A stretch of 64,000 nt of DNA from contig NZ_JAHREN010000002.1 in the NCBI RefSeq assembly GCF_019084075.1, positions 1 through 64,000 on the forward strand, in the 5' to 3' direction. This DNA comes from Siccirubricoccus sp. G192 (GTDB lineage Bacteria > Pseudomonadota > Alphaproteobacteria > Acetobacterales > Acetobacteraceae). The notes beneath the pieces were generated by a model. It was not told the origin of the DNA. It saw only the letters and a list, made by a program, of their open reading frames with translations, and ran no database searches. Every line of letters begins with the position of its first letter. Positions within the stretch are counted from its first letter, which is position 1. The translations under genes were made by a program, and so were the position numbers. This document shows, piece after piece, positions 34,984-42,862 of this stretch.

Positions 34984-35922
34984 TTATCCTTGGCGAATGG
35001 TAAGCAGGCGCGGCGCCACAGGCGGACGGCTCGGCTTCAGCAGCACCCCGATCTCGCCGACCTCGACCTTGGCGTCGGGATACACGGCCAGCGCCAGGTC
35101 CAGTGCCTTCGGCCACTTCGACTTGAAGTGGTAGAGTTCCTTGTAGTTGGTGCCGAACTGCGCCTTCAGCGCCTTCCACGTCACCAGCGTGTCGCCCTTC
35201 AACGAGTGCAGGCGGTAAGCGAGCCAGATGTAAGCGTCCATCGCTGCCGAGTTGTTAGCCAACGACTTGATGGCGGCCTCCTCGAGCGGGACGGGGTGCT
35301 TCTTCAGCTGCTCGAAGTAGCCCTCGGAGAGCTTGGCGATTTCCAGGCTGAGGCGGCCCTGGCGGTAGTCGTCAGACTCCTCGATGAAGAGCGCCTTGTC
35401 CACGACGCTCTGGTTCACCAGGGCGCTGGTACGTCCGGCGCCCGAGATGTGGAAGGACAGCCGGCAGCGGGAAATCCGCTCGGCCTGCTCTTTCACGGAG
35501 CGGAAGGCGCTCCCGCCTGGCTGGATGCCCAGGCGGGCCATCCACTGCCGCAAGGAGCCGCCCAGCTCAACCTCGCGGCTGCCGGTCCTGAGGGCTTCCG
35601 TTTGCAGGAACAGGAGAATGAGTCGGGCATGCGCCCCGAACGGGACGCCGACGCTCTCAAGCTGCCCGTCGTCGCCGATCGGGCGTAGGCCCGGCTGAAC
35701 AACCAGGCGGACCCTCTCCGAGGCCACAGTCCACGGCTCGTCGTCTTTGAGCCTGCGATGGGGAAGGGCGCATTGGGTCCAGCCGGAGTAGACGAAGCCG
35801 AGGCCGCTTTCCTCGTCCTGCATGTAGCGGGCGGCGGTCTCGATGATGTCGCGCTCGACGGTCCCGGCCGCAATTGCCCCGGCCTTGCCTTTCTCCGTCA
35901 GCAGCTTGTGGACCGTCCCCAT
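34984..35922 (-). CDS. repA: Plasmid replication initiator RepA (RepA_C family)
   Basis: 312 residues. It matches the plasmid-encoded RepA family (PF04796 type) of alphaproteobacteria: YMQDEESGLGFVYSGWTQCA, LPHRRLKDDEPWTVASERVR, GVPFGAHARLILLFLQTEAL, LGGSLRQWMARLGIQPGGSA and a C-terminal winged-helix region (SAAMDAYIWLAYRLHSLKGD, LVTWKALKAQFG). It binds iterons to open the origin. Iterons flank it at 34852-34978 and 35988-36190. Complete and free of indels, so this DNA can probably replicate as a plasmid or did so recently. Confidence 0.9.
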   Translation of the reverse strand: MGTVHKLLTEKGKAGAIAAGTVERDIIETAARYMQDEESGLGFVYSGWTQCALPHRRLKDDEPWTVASERVRLVVQPGLRPIGDDGQLESVGVPFGAHARLILLFLQTEALRTGSREVELGGSLRQWMARLGIQPGGSAFRSVKEQAERISRCRLSFHISGAGRTSALVNQSVVDKALFIEESDDYRQGRLSLEIAKLSEGYFEQLKKHPVPLEEAAIKSLANNSAAMDAYIWLAYRLHSLKGDTLVTWKALKAQFGTNYKELYHFKSKWPKALDLALAVYPDAKVEVGEIGVLLKPSRPPVAPRLLTIRQG

Positions 35923-35987
35923 CTTCGTGGCCTGCTCAACGCACTTTCATGGCGCCGAACATGCCTGTTTCCGTGGGCTTCGTCGCC

Positions 35988-36190
35988 GGGTGATTTGGTG
36001 AGGCAGTTACTAGGGAAGGGATATTTGAAGTAACTATTAGTTTGCACGCCAAATCACTCGGTATAACCAAAGCAAGTTATTGATTCGCCGTGGCCGTCCT
36101 CACCAAAAGGCGCACGGCTCATCACCGCTTCACTCGGGATAACCGGCGGGACCTGTGGGCCGCCGTTCCCCGCGGCTCACCAAATCACCC
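35988..36190. other. Probable replication origin: iterons and AT-rich segment
   Basis: A perfect iteron on the plus strand (35988-36002) and one on the minus strand (36176-36190) bracket about 90 bases of unusually AT-rich DNA (36003-36095) that also has weaker copies (CACGCCAAATCACTC at 36045-36059). A further weak minus-strand copy lies at 37091-37105. It lies 66 bases upstream of repA, the usual place for an iteron origin with a DNA unwinding element. Confidence 0.75.
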
Positions 36191-36251
36191 GGCCGCCCGG
36201 CGCGACTCGGACGGTCCTCTCGCTTGCGTCCCGCGGCCTCAGCCTCCCGGC

Positions 36252-36590
36252 ATGAGGAACGCCAGACCCTACCGCCGCCACCGCCGCACCGCACCTCCCT
36301 GCGCCGAATTCATCGTCGGCCGGAAGGCGGGCGACAGCTTCGCCGAGATCGCTCGATCCTACGGTTGCCAGGAGCGGACGGTCCGCCTCGCGCTGGACCG
36401 ATACGTCGACCGCGGCGAGGTGCCGCTGGTCGCGGTGCACGTCCTGCACCCACACGATGGCGTGGCGCGGGCCCGGTTGTTCGACCGCAGCCGGGCAGCG
36501 CACCAGCGGGGTGTCCCCGTGAAAGGCTGGGAAACCGTCGAGGAGGCTCGGCGGAGGTTCGGGGACGGCTCGATGGGGTACATGCCGTGA
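36252..36590 (+). CDS. Small plasmid protein with helix-turn-helix-like segment
   Basis: 112 residues from ATG 36252; earlier codons run through the iteron region and are excluded. A segment VGRKAGDSFAEIARSYGCQE followed by RTVRLALDRYV reads like a helix-turn-helix. C-terminal part LVAVHVLHPHDGVARARLFD and VPVKGWETVEEARRRFGDGS. No family recognised. Close to repA and divergent from it, so it may regulate replication. Confidence 0.5.
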   Translation: MRNARPYRRHRRTAPPCAEFIVGRKAGDSFAEIARSYGCQERTVRLALDRYVDRGEVPLVAVHVLHPHDGVARARLFDRSRAAHQRGVPVKGWETVEEARRRFGDGSMGYMP

Positions 36591-36604
36591 GGCGCCGGGG
36601 AGTC

Positions 36605-37051
36605 ATGCGGCGGGGCAACCGCGACCGCAGCGAGTTCGCGCCGCTCTACGTGGTCTTGCGCGAGAGGCTGGCCACCCGTCTCTGGCGGGGTGCCTGGATG
36701 GGCACCGGGCGAGGGGGGAAGTGGCTCGCCTACCAGGGGGCCTTCACCGTGGCGGAGCGGATGGCTCGCCACGAGGCGGTAGGGGCTCCCCCGTGCATAC
36801 TCCCGGCCCACCATGCCCCGTGGATTGCCGTGAGGGCCGGGGCCATGTTCGGGTTGCAGCTGGGGCAGGGCGCCGCGCTGGCGCTGACCATCCTCGGAGG
36901 AACGCTCGGGGTCGGGTGGCGGGTCGCCCTCGTGCTGGGCCTTGGGGGTCTCCCGGCGGGGCGAGGAGGAGGCGGAGTGAAGCCACAGAGGCGGCTCCGA
37001 GGAGCGGTAGCCCCTCCCTGCGACGGCCGTGCAACGCTCCCGGACGGCTGA
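36605..37051 (+). CDS. Small plasmid hypothetical protein
   Basis: 148 residues from ATG 36605 with GGGGAG upstream (a GTG at 36589 overlapping the previous stop is an alternative). Soluble start (RRGNRDRSEFAPLYVVLRER, LATRLWRGAWMGTGRGGKWL) then a Gly/Leu-rich hydrophobic stretch (FGLQLGQGAALALTILGGTL, GVGWRVALVLGLGG) that may span the membrane. Possibly co-transcribed with the preceding gene. No recognised family. Confidence 0.45.
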   Translation: MRRGNRDRSEFAPLYVVLRERLATRLWRGAWMGTGRGGKWLAYQGAFTVAERMARHEAVGAPPCILPAHHAPWIAVRAGAMFGLQLGQGAALALTILGGTLGVGWRVALVLGLGGLPAGRGGGGVKPQRRLRGAVAPPCDGRATLPDG

Positions 37052-37349
37052 CCCGTCACGAGCAGATTGGTCTTGAGTGCAGTCACGACCCTCACTAAAT
37101 CACTCACATCCGCGTCGCTGGTTCACCAGCGGCACCCCTGGGGGCTACGGCCTCCGGGGTTCTACTTTTTTGGGGCACCCCATTGCGGGGATATCGTCCT
37201 GGATGAGTTCGGACGATTCGGCATCTGCCCCTGAGGAGGCCTAGCCTTCACCCGAGGAACCGGTTCTGTAGGGACTCGCGCTGGGCGACCCGTTTGGCCG
37301 GCCAGGGTAGGGCTGGTAGGCTCCGGTCTCGGCGTAGCGGGACTCGGCG

Positions 37350-37956
37350 ATGGACCGTGTGGCTTGCGGCTCCGCCGCCGTGATGGAGCGGCCGGAGCGC
37401 ACGGCCCGGGGCTACCGCCGGTTCCGCTGCCGCGAGTGCGGGAAGGAGTTCAACGAGCGCAGCGGCGGGTTGCTGAACCACACCCACCACCCTTCGGACG
37501 TCATCGCGCTGGTGGTGCTATGGCGGCTGCGCTACCGCCTCACCCTGCGCGACCTCAGCGAGATGTTCCTCGTCCGCGGGATCGCATTCAGCCACGAGGT
37601 CGTCCGCGAGTGGGAGGCGAAGCTCGCGCCCGCTCTGGCCGACAAGTTCCGCCGGCGGCGCCATAGCCGGGGCGGTGCCCGCGGACGCCAATGGCACGTC
37701 GACGAGACATATCTGAAAGTCGGCGGACAATGGGCCTATCTGTATCGAGCCATCGACCACGACGGCAACCTCGTCGACACCATGGTGAGCGAGCACCGCG
37801 ACATGGCGGCGGCCCAGGCCTTCTTCCGCTCGGCGAAATCGGCCACCGGCCGAGTCCCCGACCAAGTGACCACGGACGGGCACGGCTCCTACCCCCGGGC
37901 AATCCGATCGACACTCGGCCAGCGGGTTGTCCATCGCACCGGCGCCTACAAGAACC
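37350..37956 (+). pseudogene. IS6 transposase, 5' part (3' part at 39168-39379)
   Basis: Reads ARGYRRFRCRECGKEFNERS, FSHEVVREWEAKLAPALADK, GRQWHVDETYLKVGGQWAYL (first Asp), LVDTMVSEHRDMAAAQAFFR and VTTDGHGSYPRAIRSTLGQR (second Asp), ending HRTGAYKN at 37956. The remaining piece on the far side of the IS110 remnant begins EQDHRGVKGRIRCMRGFKSF with the final Glu and continues to LAVLDAA. All three catalytic residues are still encoded, but on separated fragments. Confidence 0.85.
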
Positions 37957-38212
37957 TATGGCGCGCCCCGTCTGCAAGCGCTTCCGCGACCCGGTTCGAC
38001 GAGTCTACGCCAACCTATCCGGTCTCAGGGCCCAGCCCCGGCCAAGATGGAGATCCGCACGTCCCGGTCCTCATAACAACGACGGCGTCGAGCGCCAGTT
38101 TTTGTAACAGGATTTCGGAACGCCGGTCGATCGTCAGGCCATCTCGCTTCCACCGCCCGCAGACCTCGTCAGCCGCCCGCGCCGGGTGAGCGCGAACGGC
38201 CGATTCCGTGCG

Positions 38213-39165
38213 CTACGACACCGCCGTGGCCCTCGTCTCGAACCCCCGCCCGCAGCGGAGCACCGCGCGGACGATCCGCGCCAGCTTGGCCGCGAGCGCC
38301 ACCACCACAGTGTTCACGTGCGCCCGCGCAAGCAGGCCTCGCAGCCAGCCGCCGAGCGGCGTCTCGCGCCTGGACAGCGCCGGCAGGGCCGCTCGCGCGC
38401 CGTGGATCAGCATCTTGCGCAGATACACGTTGCCCCGCTTGCTGATCCCGAGCAGCCTCGGCTTGCCGCCCGTCGTCATCTGCTTCGGCACAAGCCCCAG
38501 CCATGCGGCCAGGTCCCTTCCACGGCCGAAGGTCTCGGCCCTGCCGATCGCGGCGACCAGCGCCGTCGCGTTCAGCGGCCCTATGCCGGGGATCGTGGTC
38601 AGCAGCCGGGCGGCCTCGTCCGTGCGGGCCTGCAGCGCGAACTCCTCGTCGAACGCCAGGATGCGGCGGTCCAGCTCGCGCCACTCCGCCCGCATGTCCT
38701 CGACCAGCAGCCGAGTCCGCGGGCTGAGCGAGACTTCCTCCGCGCTCAGCAGGATCTCAAGGGACAGCTCCAGCTTGCGCCGTCCCTGGGGCACTATGAC
38801 GCCGCGCTCCAGCAGGAAGGCGCGCAGCCGGTTGATCAGCGCCGTCCTCTCGCTCACCAGCCGGTCGCGGGCGCGGTGCAGGCTCTGCATGCCGAGCTGG
38901 GCTTCGCTCTTGAGCTCCACGAAGCGCATCGTCGGCTGGGTCGCGGCCTCGGCGATCGCCTCGGCGTCCCGGTCGTCGTTTTTCTGCGCCTTCACGTAGG
39001 ATCGCACGTATTCGGGCGACATCAGCCGGAACTGGTGGCCGAGGTCCCGCAACCTTCGGTCGAGGAAATGTGCCCCCCCCCGCAGGCCTCCATCGCCACC
39101 ACGCAGCCCGGCACCCCCGCCGCCAGCTTGACCACCCCGTCCCGGTGCATGCGCCGCCGCAGGAT
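38213..39165 (-). pseudogene. IS110-family transposase remnant
   Basis: Minus strand. From about 39165: HRDGVVKLAAGVPGCVVAME, then a slip at the nine-C run 39073-39081, then AHFLDRRLRDLGHQFRLMSP, VRSYVKAQKNDDRDAEAIAE (DEDD acidic residues), and the C-terminal TTIPGIGPLNATALVAAIGR, GRGRDLAAWLGLVPKQMTTG and LLGISKRGNVYLRKMLIHGA (with catalytic Ser-type region of transposase_20). The first ~40 residues with the initial Asp are missing where it meets the IS6 fragment. Inactive. 37957-38212 is its non-coding 3' flank. Confidence 0.82.
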
Positions 39166-39435
39166 GGAACAAGATCATCGCGGCGTGAAAGGCCGCATAC
39201 GATGTATGCGCGGTTTCAAGAGCTTCGCCTCCGCCGAGCGTTTCTGCCGAAGCCATGACGAACTCCGCAACTTTCTCCGCCTGCAGATCCGCCACAACCA
39301 GCACGTCCCCGCCAACCGCCGCCGCCGGCTTCACGTCCGTCGTGCCACCGCTGTGCTCGCCGTCCTCGATGCGGCGTAGACGGAACCTGTCATCCAACTC
39401 GTGACGGCAGGTTTGGCCCGAGAGCTGACAAAACC

Positions 39436-39640
39436 CTTCCGCCGATCCCTGCAACACTGCCCCTCCGAGGCGTCGGTCCTGCGGTTGATCGGCGCCGTGC
39501 TGCTCGAGGCCAACGACGAATGGCAGCTGCAGCACCGCCACGTGGGCGTCGAGGCTATGGGCAGGATGCTCACCCCCGCCATCGACCAGCGATACCCTGC
39601 AGCTTCCACCCAGGGCCGTCTGATCCATAGCGTCTTAGCC
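39436..39640 (+). pseudogene. C-terminal scrap of an IS256-family transposase
   Basis: LRLIGAVLLEANDEWQLQHR followed by HVGVEAMGRMLT is the distinctive C-terminus of IS256/mutator-type transposases (IGALLLEQNDEW...RRYM.LE). Nothing else of the element is left between the IS6 end and the IS630. Confidence 0.65.
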
Positions 39641-39684
39641 CATCCGCCTTTTCCACCATGTCGACGGACGTGATCCTCTTTCTG

Positions 39685-40781
39685 CTAAGTAGGTGGCCAA
39701 AAGTCTTCTATCAGGTTCCTGAGCCAGAAGTGCTTTGAAGCCATCCCGGCCTTGCGGCACGCCTGCTGGGGTGTCAGTCCCAGCACCCAGTCTGCGGCAT
39801 CGCTGGCCAGAGCATTCACCGAGGTGGCCTGCCGATTGGCGGCGATGAGCCGCTTCAGTTCGCGCCAGAGTTGGTCCATGGCGTTCAGTTCCGGAGCCTG
39901 CTTGGGCAGCCAAAGGAACCGGATGCCAAGCGCCGCGGCCAGCATCTGGGTGCGCGCGGCGGTGTGTGCGCTGGCCCGGTCGGCCAGGAGCCAAATCGTG
40001 CCGGCGGCGCGGTAGCGGCGTCGCACCTCGCGCAAGAAGACCTGCGCATCGGCAGCGCCGGCACGCGGACGGACGAGCACGACCCGGTGCGCGGTCCGCA
40101 GGTCGATCGCGCCGAACAGCACTCGCTTGGCGTTCGCGCCGGTGATCGGCACGGTGGCCTGCGTGCCCTTGAGAGCCCAGGCCGCGCGCAGCGGGGGAAA
40201 CAGCCGCAGCAAGGTCCAGTCGCAGCACAGCAGCACGTCGCCGGCGCGCCAGCCAGCGCGCAGGCGCCGGATTATTCCCCTTTTTTCTGGGCCAGATGTA
40301 CTGCCCGTCCGACGTAGACGTAGCGGGGCCGCTTCCAGCGGTAGTTCGCCTCATGCAGGCGGCGGCGCAGCGTTCGGGCGCCGACCGTGATGCCGTGACG
40401 TCGGTGCAGATACTGCCTGAGCAGAGGCACCGTCCAACTCGTCGCCTGATAGCCGCAGCCGCGCGGGTCGCGTGCCAAGGCCGCCGCCAGGCGGCACGGA
40501 GTGAGCCGCGGGGCCGAGTGCGGTCGCCCGGGGCGCGGGCGGTCCGCCAGGGCGGCGGCATCATGGGCCGCCAGGTAGCGTTCGAGCCACCCGCGAACAC
40601 TGAACCGTGTGGCGCGCACGTGCCGGGCCACCTCACTGATGGGCTGTCCTTCAGCGACCAGCAGCACCGCCTCGACCCGGCGGTACAACCGTGCCTCGCG
40701 CGCCACCGATAACACACGCTCAAGGCGGCGCCGATCGGCCGGAAAAAACCGCTGCACCTCACGCTTTGCATGTCCACGCAT
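39685..40781 (-). CDS. IS630 transposase, two frames joined by a -1 frameshift
   Basis: Frame A (40781 to 40272) has the winged-helix part: LYRRVEAVLLVAEGQPISEV, ARHVRATRFSVRGWLERYLA, YQATSWTVPLLRQYLHRRHG. It ends at AAAAAAGGGG, a slippery run, followed at once by a stop. In the -1 frame the protein continues to GDVLLCCDWTLLRLFPPLRA (first Asp), WLLADRASAHTAARTQML (second Asp), LPKQAPELNAMDQLWRELKR (Glu) and stops in the TA at 39685. Many IS630 elements make transposase by such programmed slippage, so I regard this as functional, about 365 residues. Confidence 0.85.
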
Positions 40782-40835
40782 GCCAGCCAGTGTGCCAGCA
40801 AGATCAGACTGGTCGAAAACTTTTGGCTACCTACT
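39688..40835 (-). mobile_element. Intact IS630-family element
   Basis: 1148 bp bounded by inverted repeats AGTAGGTGGCCAAAAGT (39688-39704) and the complement AGTAGGTAGCCAAAAGT (40819-40835, one mismatch) and by TA target duplications at 39686-39687 and 40836-40837, the hallmark of IS630/Tc1 elements. It ends 91 bases upstream of the receptor gene of the chemosensory operon, where it could affect expression. Confidence 0.92.
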
Positions 40836-40926
40836 TAGAGATACGCACGGGGCTCTATGGGCCTGCCCAAGTTCGGATGGTATGTTCAGCAGGTTGGCAC
40901 GACGCAGCCATCCCTCTGGAGGTTTC

Positions 40927-42858
40927 ATGGCGCTGGTGAAGACATCCGAACTGGCCAGGGGTGACCAGCGCCCCACGGCTGGTCGCGAGGAGGTGCCGGC
41001 CGCCGCGCCCGTGGCGCCGTCGTTTGCCCGTCGCTCGTCGGACCGGTCCCGGATTCGCCGGCAGCAAGCGGCCGAACGCATCGGTGTTGCATCGGAGGAA
41101 CTGGCTGCGGGCGTCGCTGAGGCCTCAGCGGCTGTCGAGGAGTTGCGGCGCGCCTTAGAGCAGATCGCCTCCGCCGCGGAAGAGGCGGCGGGTGCCACGC
41201 AGGAGAGCCAGGGCGCCATTGACGGGCTCGGGGCGGCCTTCGGTCAAGCTCGGAACCAGGCTGAGGCGGCGCGGCGCGTGACCGAGGCGCTGCGGATGCT
41301 GCTGACGGAGGCGGGTGCGGGAATCAGTGCCTCAGCCGCATTCACCGAGAGTCGCGCTGCACGCCAACTGCGCTCGGTGGAGATCGTCACGACGCTGGAG
41401 ACTCTGGCGGGCAGCATCGGGGAAATCACGGGCGCGGTCGGCGACATCTCGGACCAAACGAACCTCCTCGCGCTCAACGCGGCCATCGAAGCGGCCCGTG
41501 CCGGCGAGCATGGGCGCGGCTTCGCGGTGGTAGCGGAGGAAGTGCGCGCCCTGGCGGAGAAGTCCGAGGCGAGCGCTCGGGAGGTGCACGGCCTCGTCAC
41601 TGCGATCCGCGACGAGGTACGCGGGATCGCAGCGCGCATCCGCGTCGCAGCCGAGGCAGCGGGCGGGGAGGCACGGAATGGACGCGCCGCTGCCGCGATG
41701 CTCGACGCCGTTCGCGCGGAGATGGCTACTATCGCGGAGGGGGCAGAGGCGATCCTCCAGGCGGCAGTGGAGGCCGAGGCCGGCAGTCGCGAGGCGCAGC
41801 GCGGCGCTGAGGCCGTGGCCAGCGCTGCCGAGGAGCAGTCCGCCGCGACCGCGGAGGCGCAGCAGGCGGTGGAGCAGCAGACGACGGCGCTGGAGGGAAG
41901 TCAGCAGGCAGCGCAGGCCCTCGCGGCGCTGGCCGAGGACTTGCAGTCCGACCGGACAGGCGCTTCCCGGGCGGAGGAGGTGGCCTCGGCCGCTGAGGAG
42001 TTGTCGGCGACGGTGCAGGAGATGTCGGGCTCCGCGGGGCAGATCATGACGGCACTCGGCCAGATCGCCCGCGGCGCGCAAGCGCAGGCGGCCGCCACGC
42101 AGAAATCCTCCGCCGCCATGGCCCAGATCGAACGGGCGGCCGTCTCGACCCGCGGTGCCGCGGCCGGGGCGGTGCAGAAGCTGGAGGCCCTGGCGCCGCG
42201 CGTCGGCGAAGGGCGCACGGCAGCCGAGGGTCTAGGCCGCAGCCTGGAGGAGGCGCTGCGGGAGGCGGAAGCGGTTGCCGCGCTCGTCGCTTCGCTGGAG
42301 GCCGCCCGGCGGCGGATCGAGAAGATCGTGGACGCCATCGCCCTCGTCGCCGTGCAGACGAACATGCTTGCGGTCAGCGGATCGGTGGAGGCGGCGCGGG
42401 CCGGCGAGTCCGGGCGCGGCTTCGCGGTGGTCTCCTCTGACATCCGCGACCTTGCGCGCGATGCCGCCGGTAACGCGGACCGGATGAAGGACGTGGTCCG
42501 TGATATCCACGATCATGTGGAGGTGGTCCGCCGCGACCTCGATTCCATGTCGGCGGCCTCGCTTGGGGAGGTTGCCCGGATCGCCAGTCTCGCCGGGCAG
42601 CTCGTGACGGCGGAGACGGAACTGGCGACGCTGCGCGCGGGCGCGGACGAGATCGTGGCGAGTGCCGCGACGGTGCTCGACGCGGTACGGGAGATCTCGG
42701 CCGGCACGCAGGCGATCGCCGCCGCGGCCGAGGAGGCGAGCGGCGCCGCGACCCAAGCCTCTGCCGCCGCCCGGGAGCAGGCGAAGAGCGTGGAGGAACT
42801 GGCCGCCGCCATCGAGGAGATCGCGAACCTCGCCGACGAGCTTCGGACGGGGGGGTGA
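40927..42858 (+). CDS. Soluble methyl-accepting chemotaxis protein with two signalling tips
   Basis: 643 residues from ATG 40927 with TGGAGG upstream. No membrane helix, HAMP or PAS. Nearly all is Ala/Glu-rich coiled coil holding two hairpin tips: one at ~164-212 (ITGAVGDISDQTNLLALNAA, IEAARAGEHGRGFAVVAEEV) and one at ~460-510 (IEKIVDAIALVAVQTNMLAV, GSVEAARAGESGRGFAVVSS). The first tip is canonical; the second is altered. Receptors normally have one tip per chain. It leads the che operon and probably organises a cytoplasmic array with the triple CheW. No C-terminal CheR-tethering pentapeptide. Input is unclear; the region between 220 and 450 might bind a partner. Confidence 0.88.
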   Translation: MALVKTSELARGDQRPTAGREEVPAAAPVAPSFARRSSDRSRIRRQQAAERIGVASEELAAGVAEASAAVEELRRALEQIASAAEEAAGATQESQGAIDGLGAAFGQARNQAEAARRVTEALRMLLTEAGAGISASAAFTESRAARQLRSVEIVTTLETLAGSIGEITGAVGDISDQTNLLALNAAIEAARAGEHGRGFAVVAEEVRALAEKSEASAREVHGLVTAIRDEVRGIAARIRVAAEAAGGEARNGRAAAAMLDAVRAEMATIAEGAEAILQAAVEAEAGSREAQRGAEAVASAAEEQSAATAEAQQAVEQQTTALEGSQQAAQALAALAEDLQSDRTGASRAEEVASAAEELSATVQEMSGSAGQIMTALGQIARGAQAQAAATQKSSAAMAQIERAAVSTRGAAAGAVQKLEALAPRVGEGRTAAEGLGRSLEEALREAEAVAALVASLEAARRRIEKIVDAIALVAVQTNMLAVSGSVEAARAGESGRGFAVVSSDIRDLARDAAGNADRMKDVVRDIHDHVEVVRRDLDSMSAASLGEVARIASLAGQLVTAETELATLRAGADEIVASAATVLDAVREISAGTQAIAAAAEEASGAATQASAAAREQAKSVEELAAAIEEIANLADELRTGG

Positions 42859-42862
42859 TCCC

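Larger units (their letters stand above)
37262..39435 (+). mobile_element. IS6-family element interrupted by an IS110 remnant
   Basis: Left end GGTTCTGTAGGGACTCGCGC (37262) and right end, read inward, GGTTTTGTCAGCTCTCGGGC (39435) match the ends of the IS6 remnant at 642-1630. Subtracting the ~1.2-kb insert leaves about 965 bp, the normal size. The transposase is split between 37956 and 39168. Confidence 0.82.

Noticed and set aside
34852..36190. Short repeats considered as CRISPR or operator array
   Set aside because: 15-bp units with irregular spacing in both orientations around repA are iterons; no cas genes are present.
39685..40781. IS630 considered as a pseudogene because of two frames
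   Set aside because: A6G4 slippery run, intact ends and TA duplications fit programmed -1 frameshifting.
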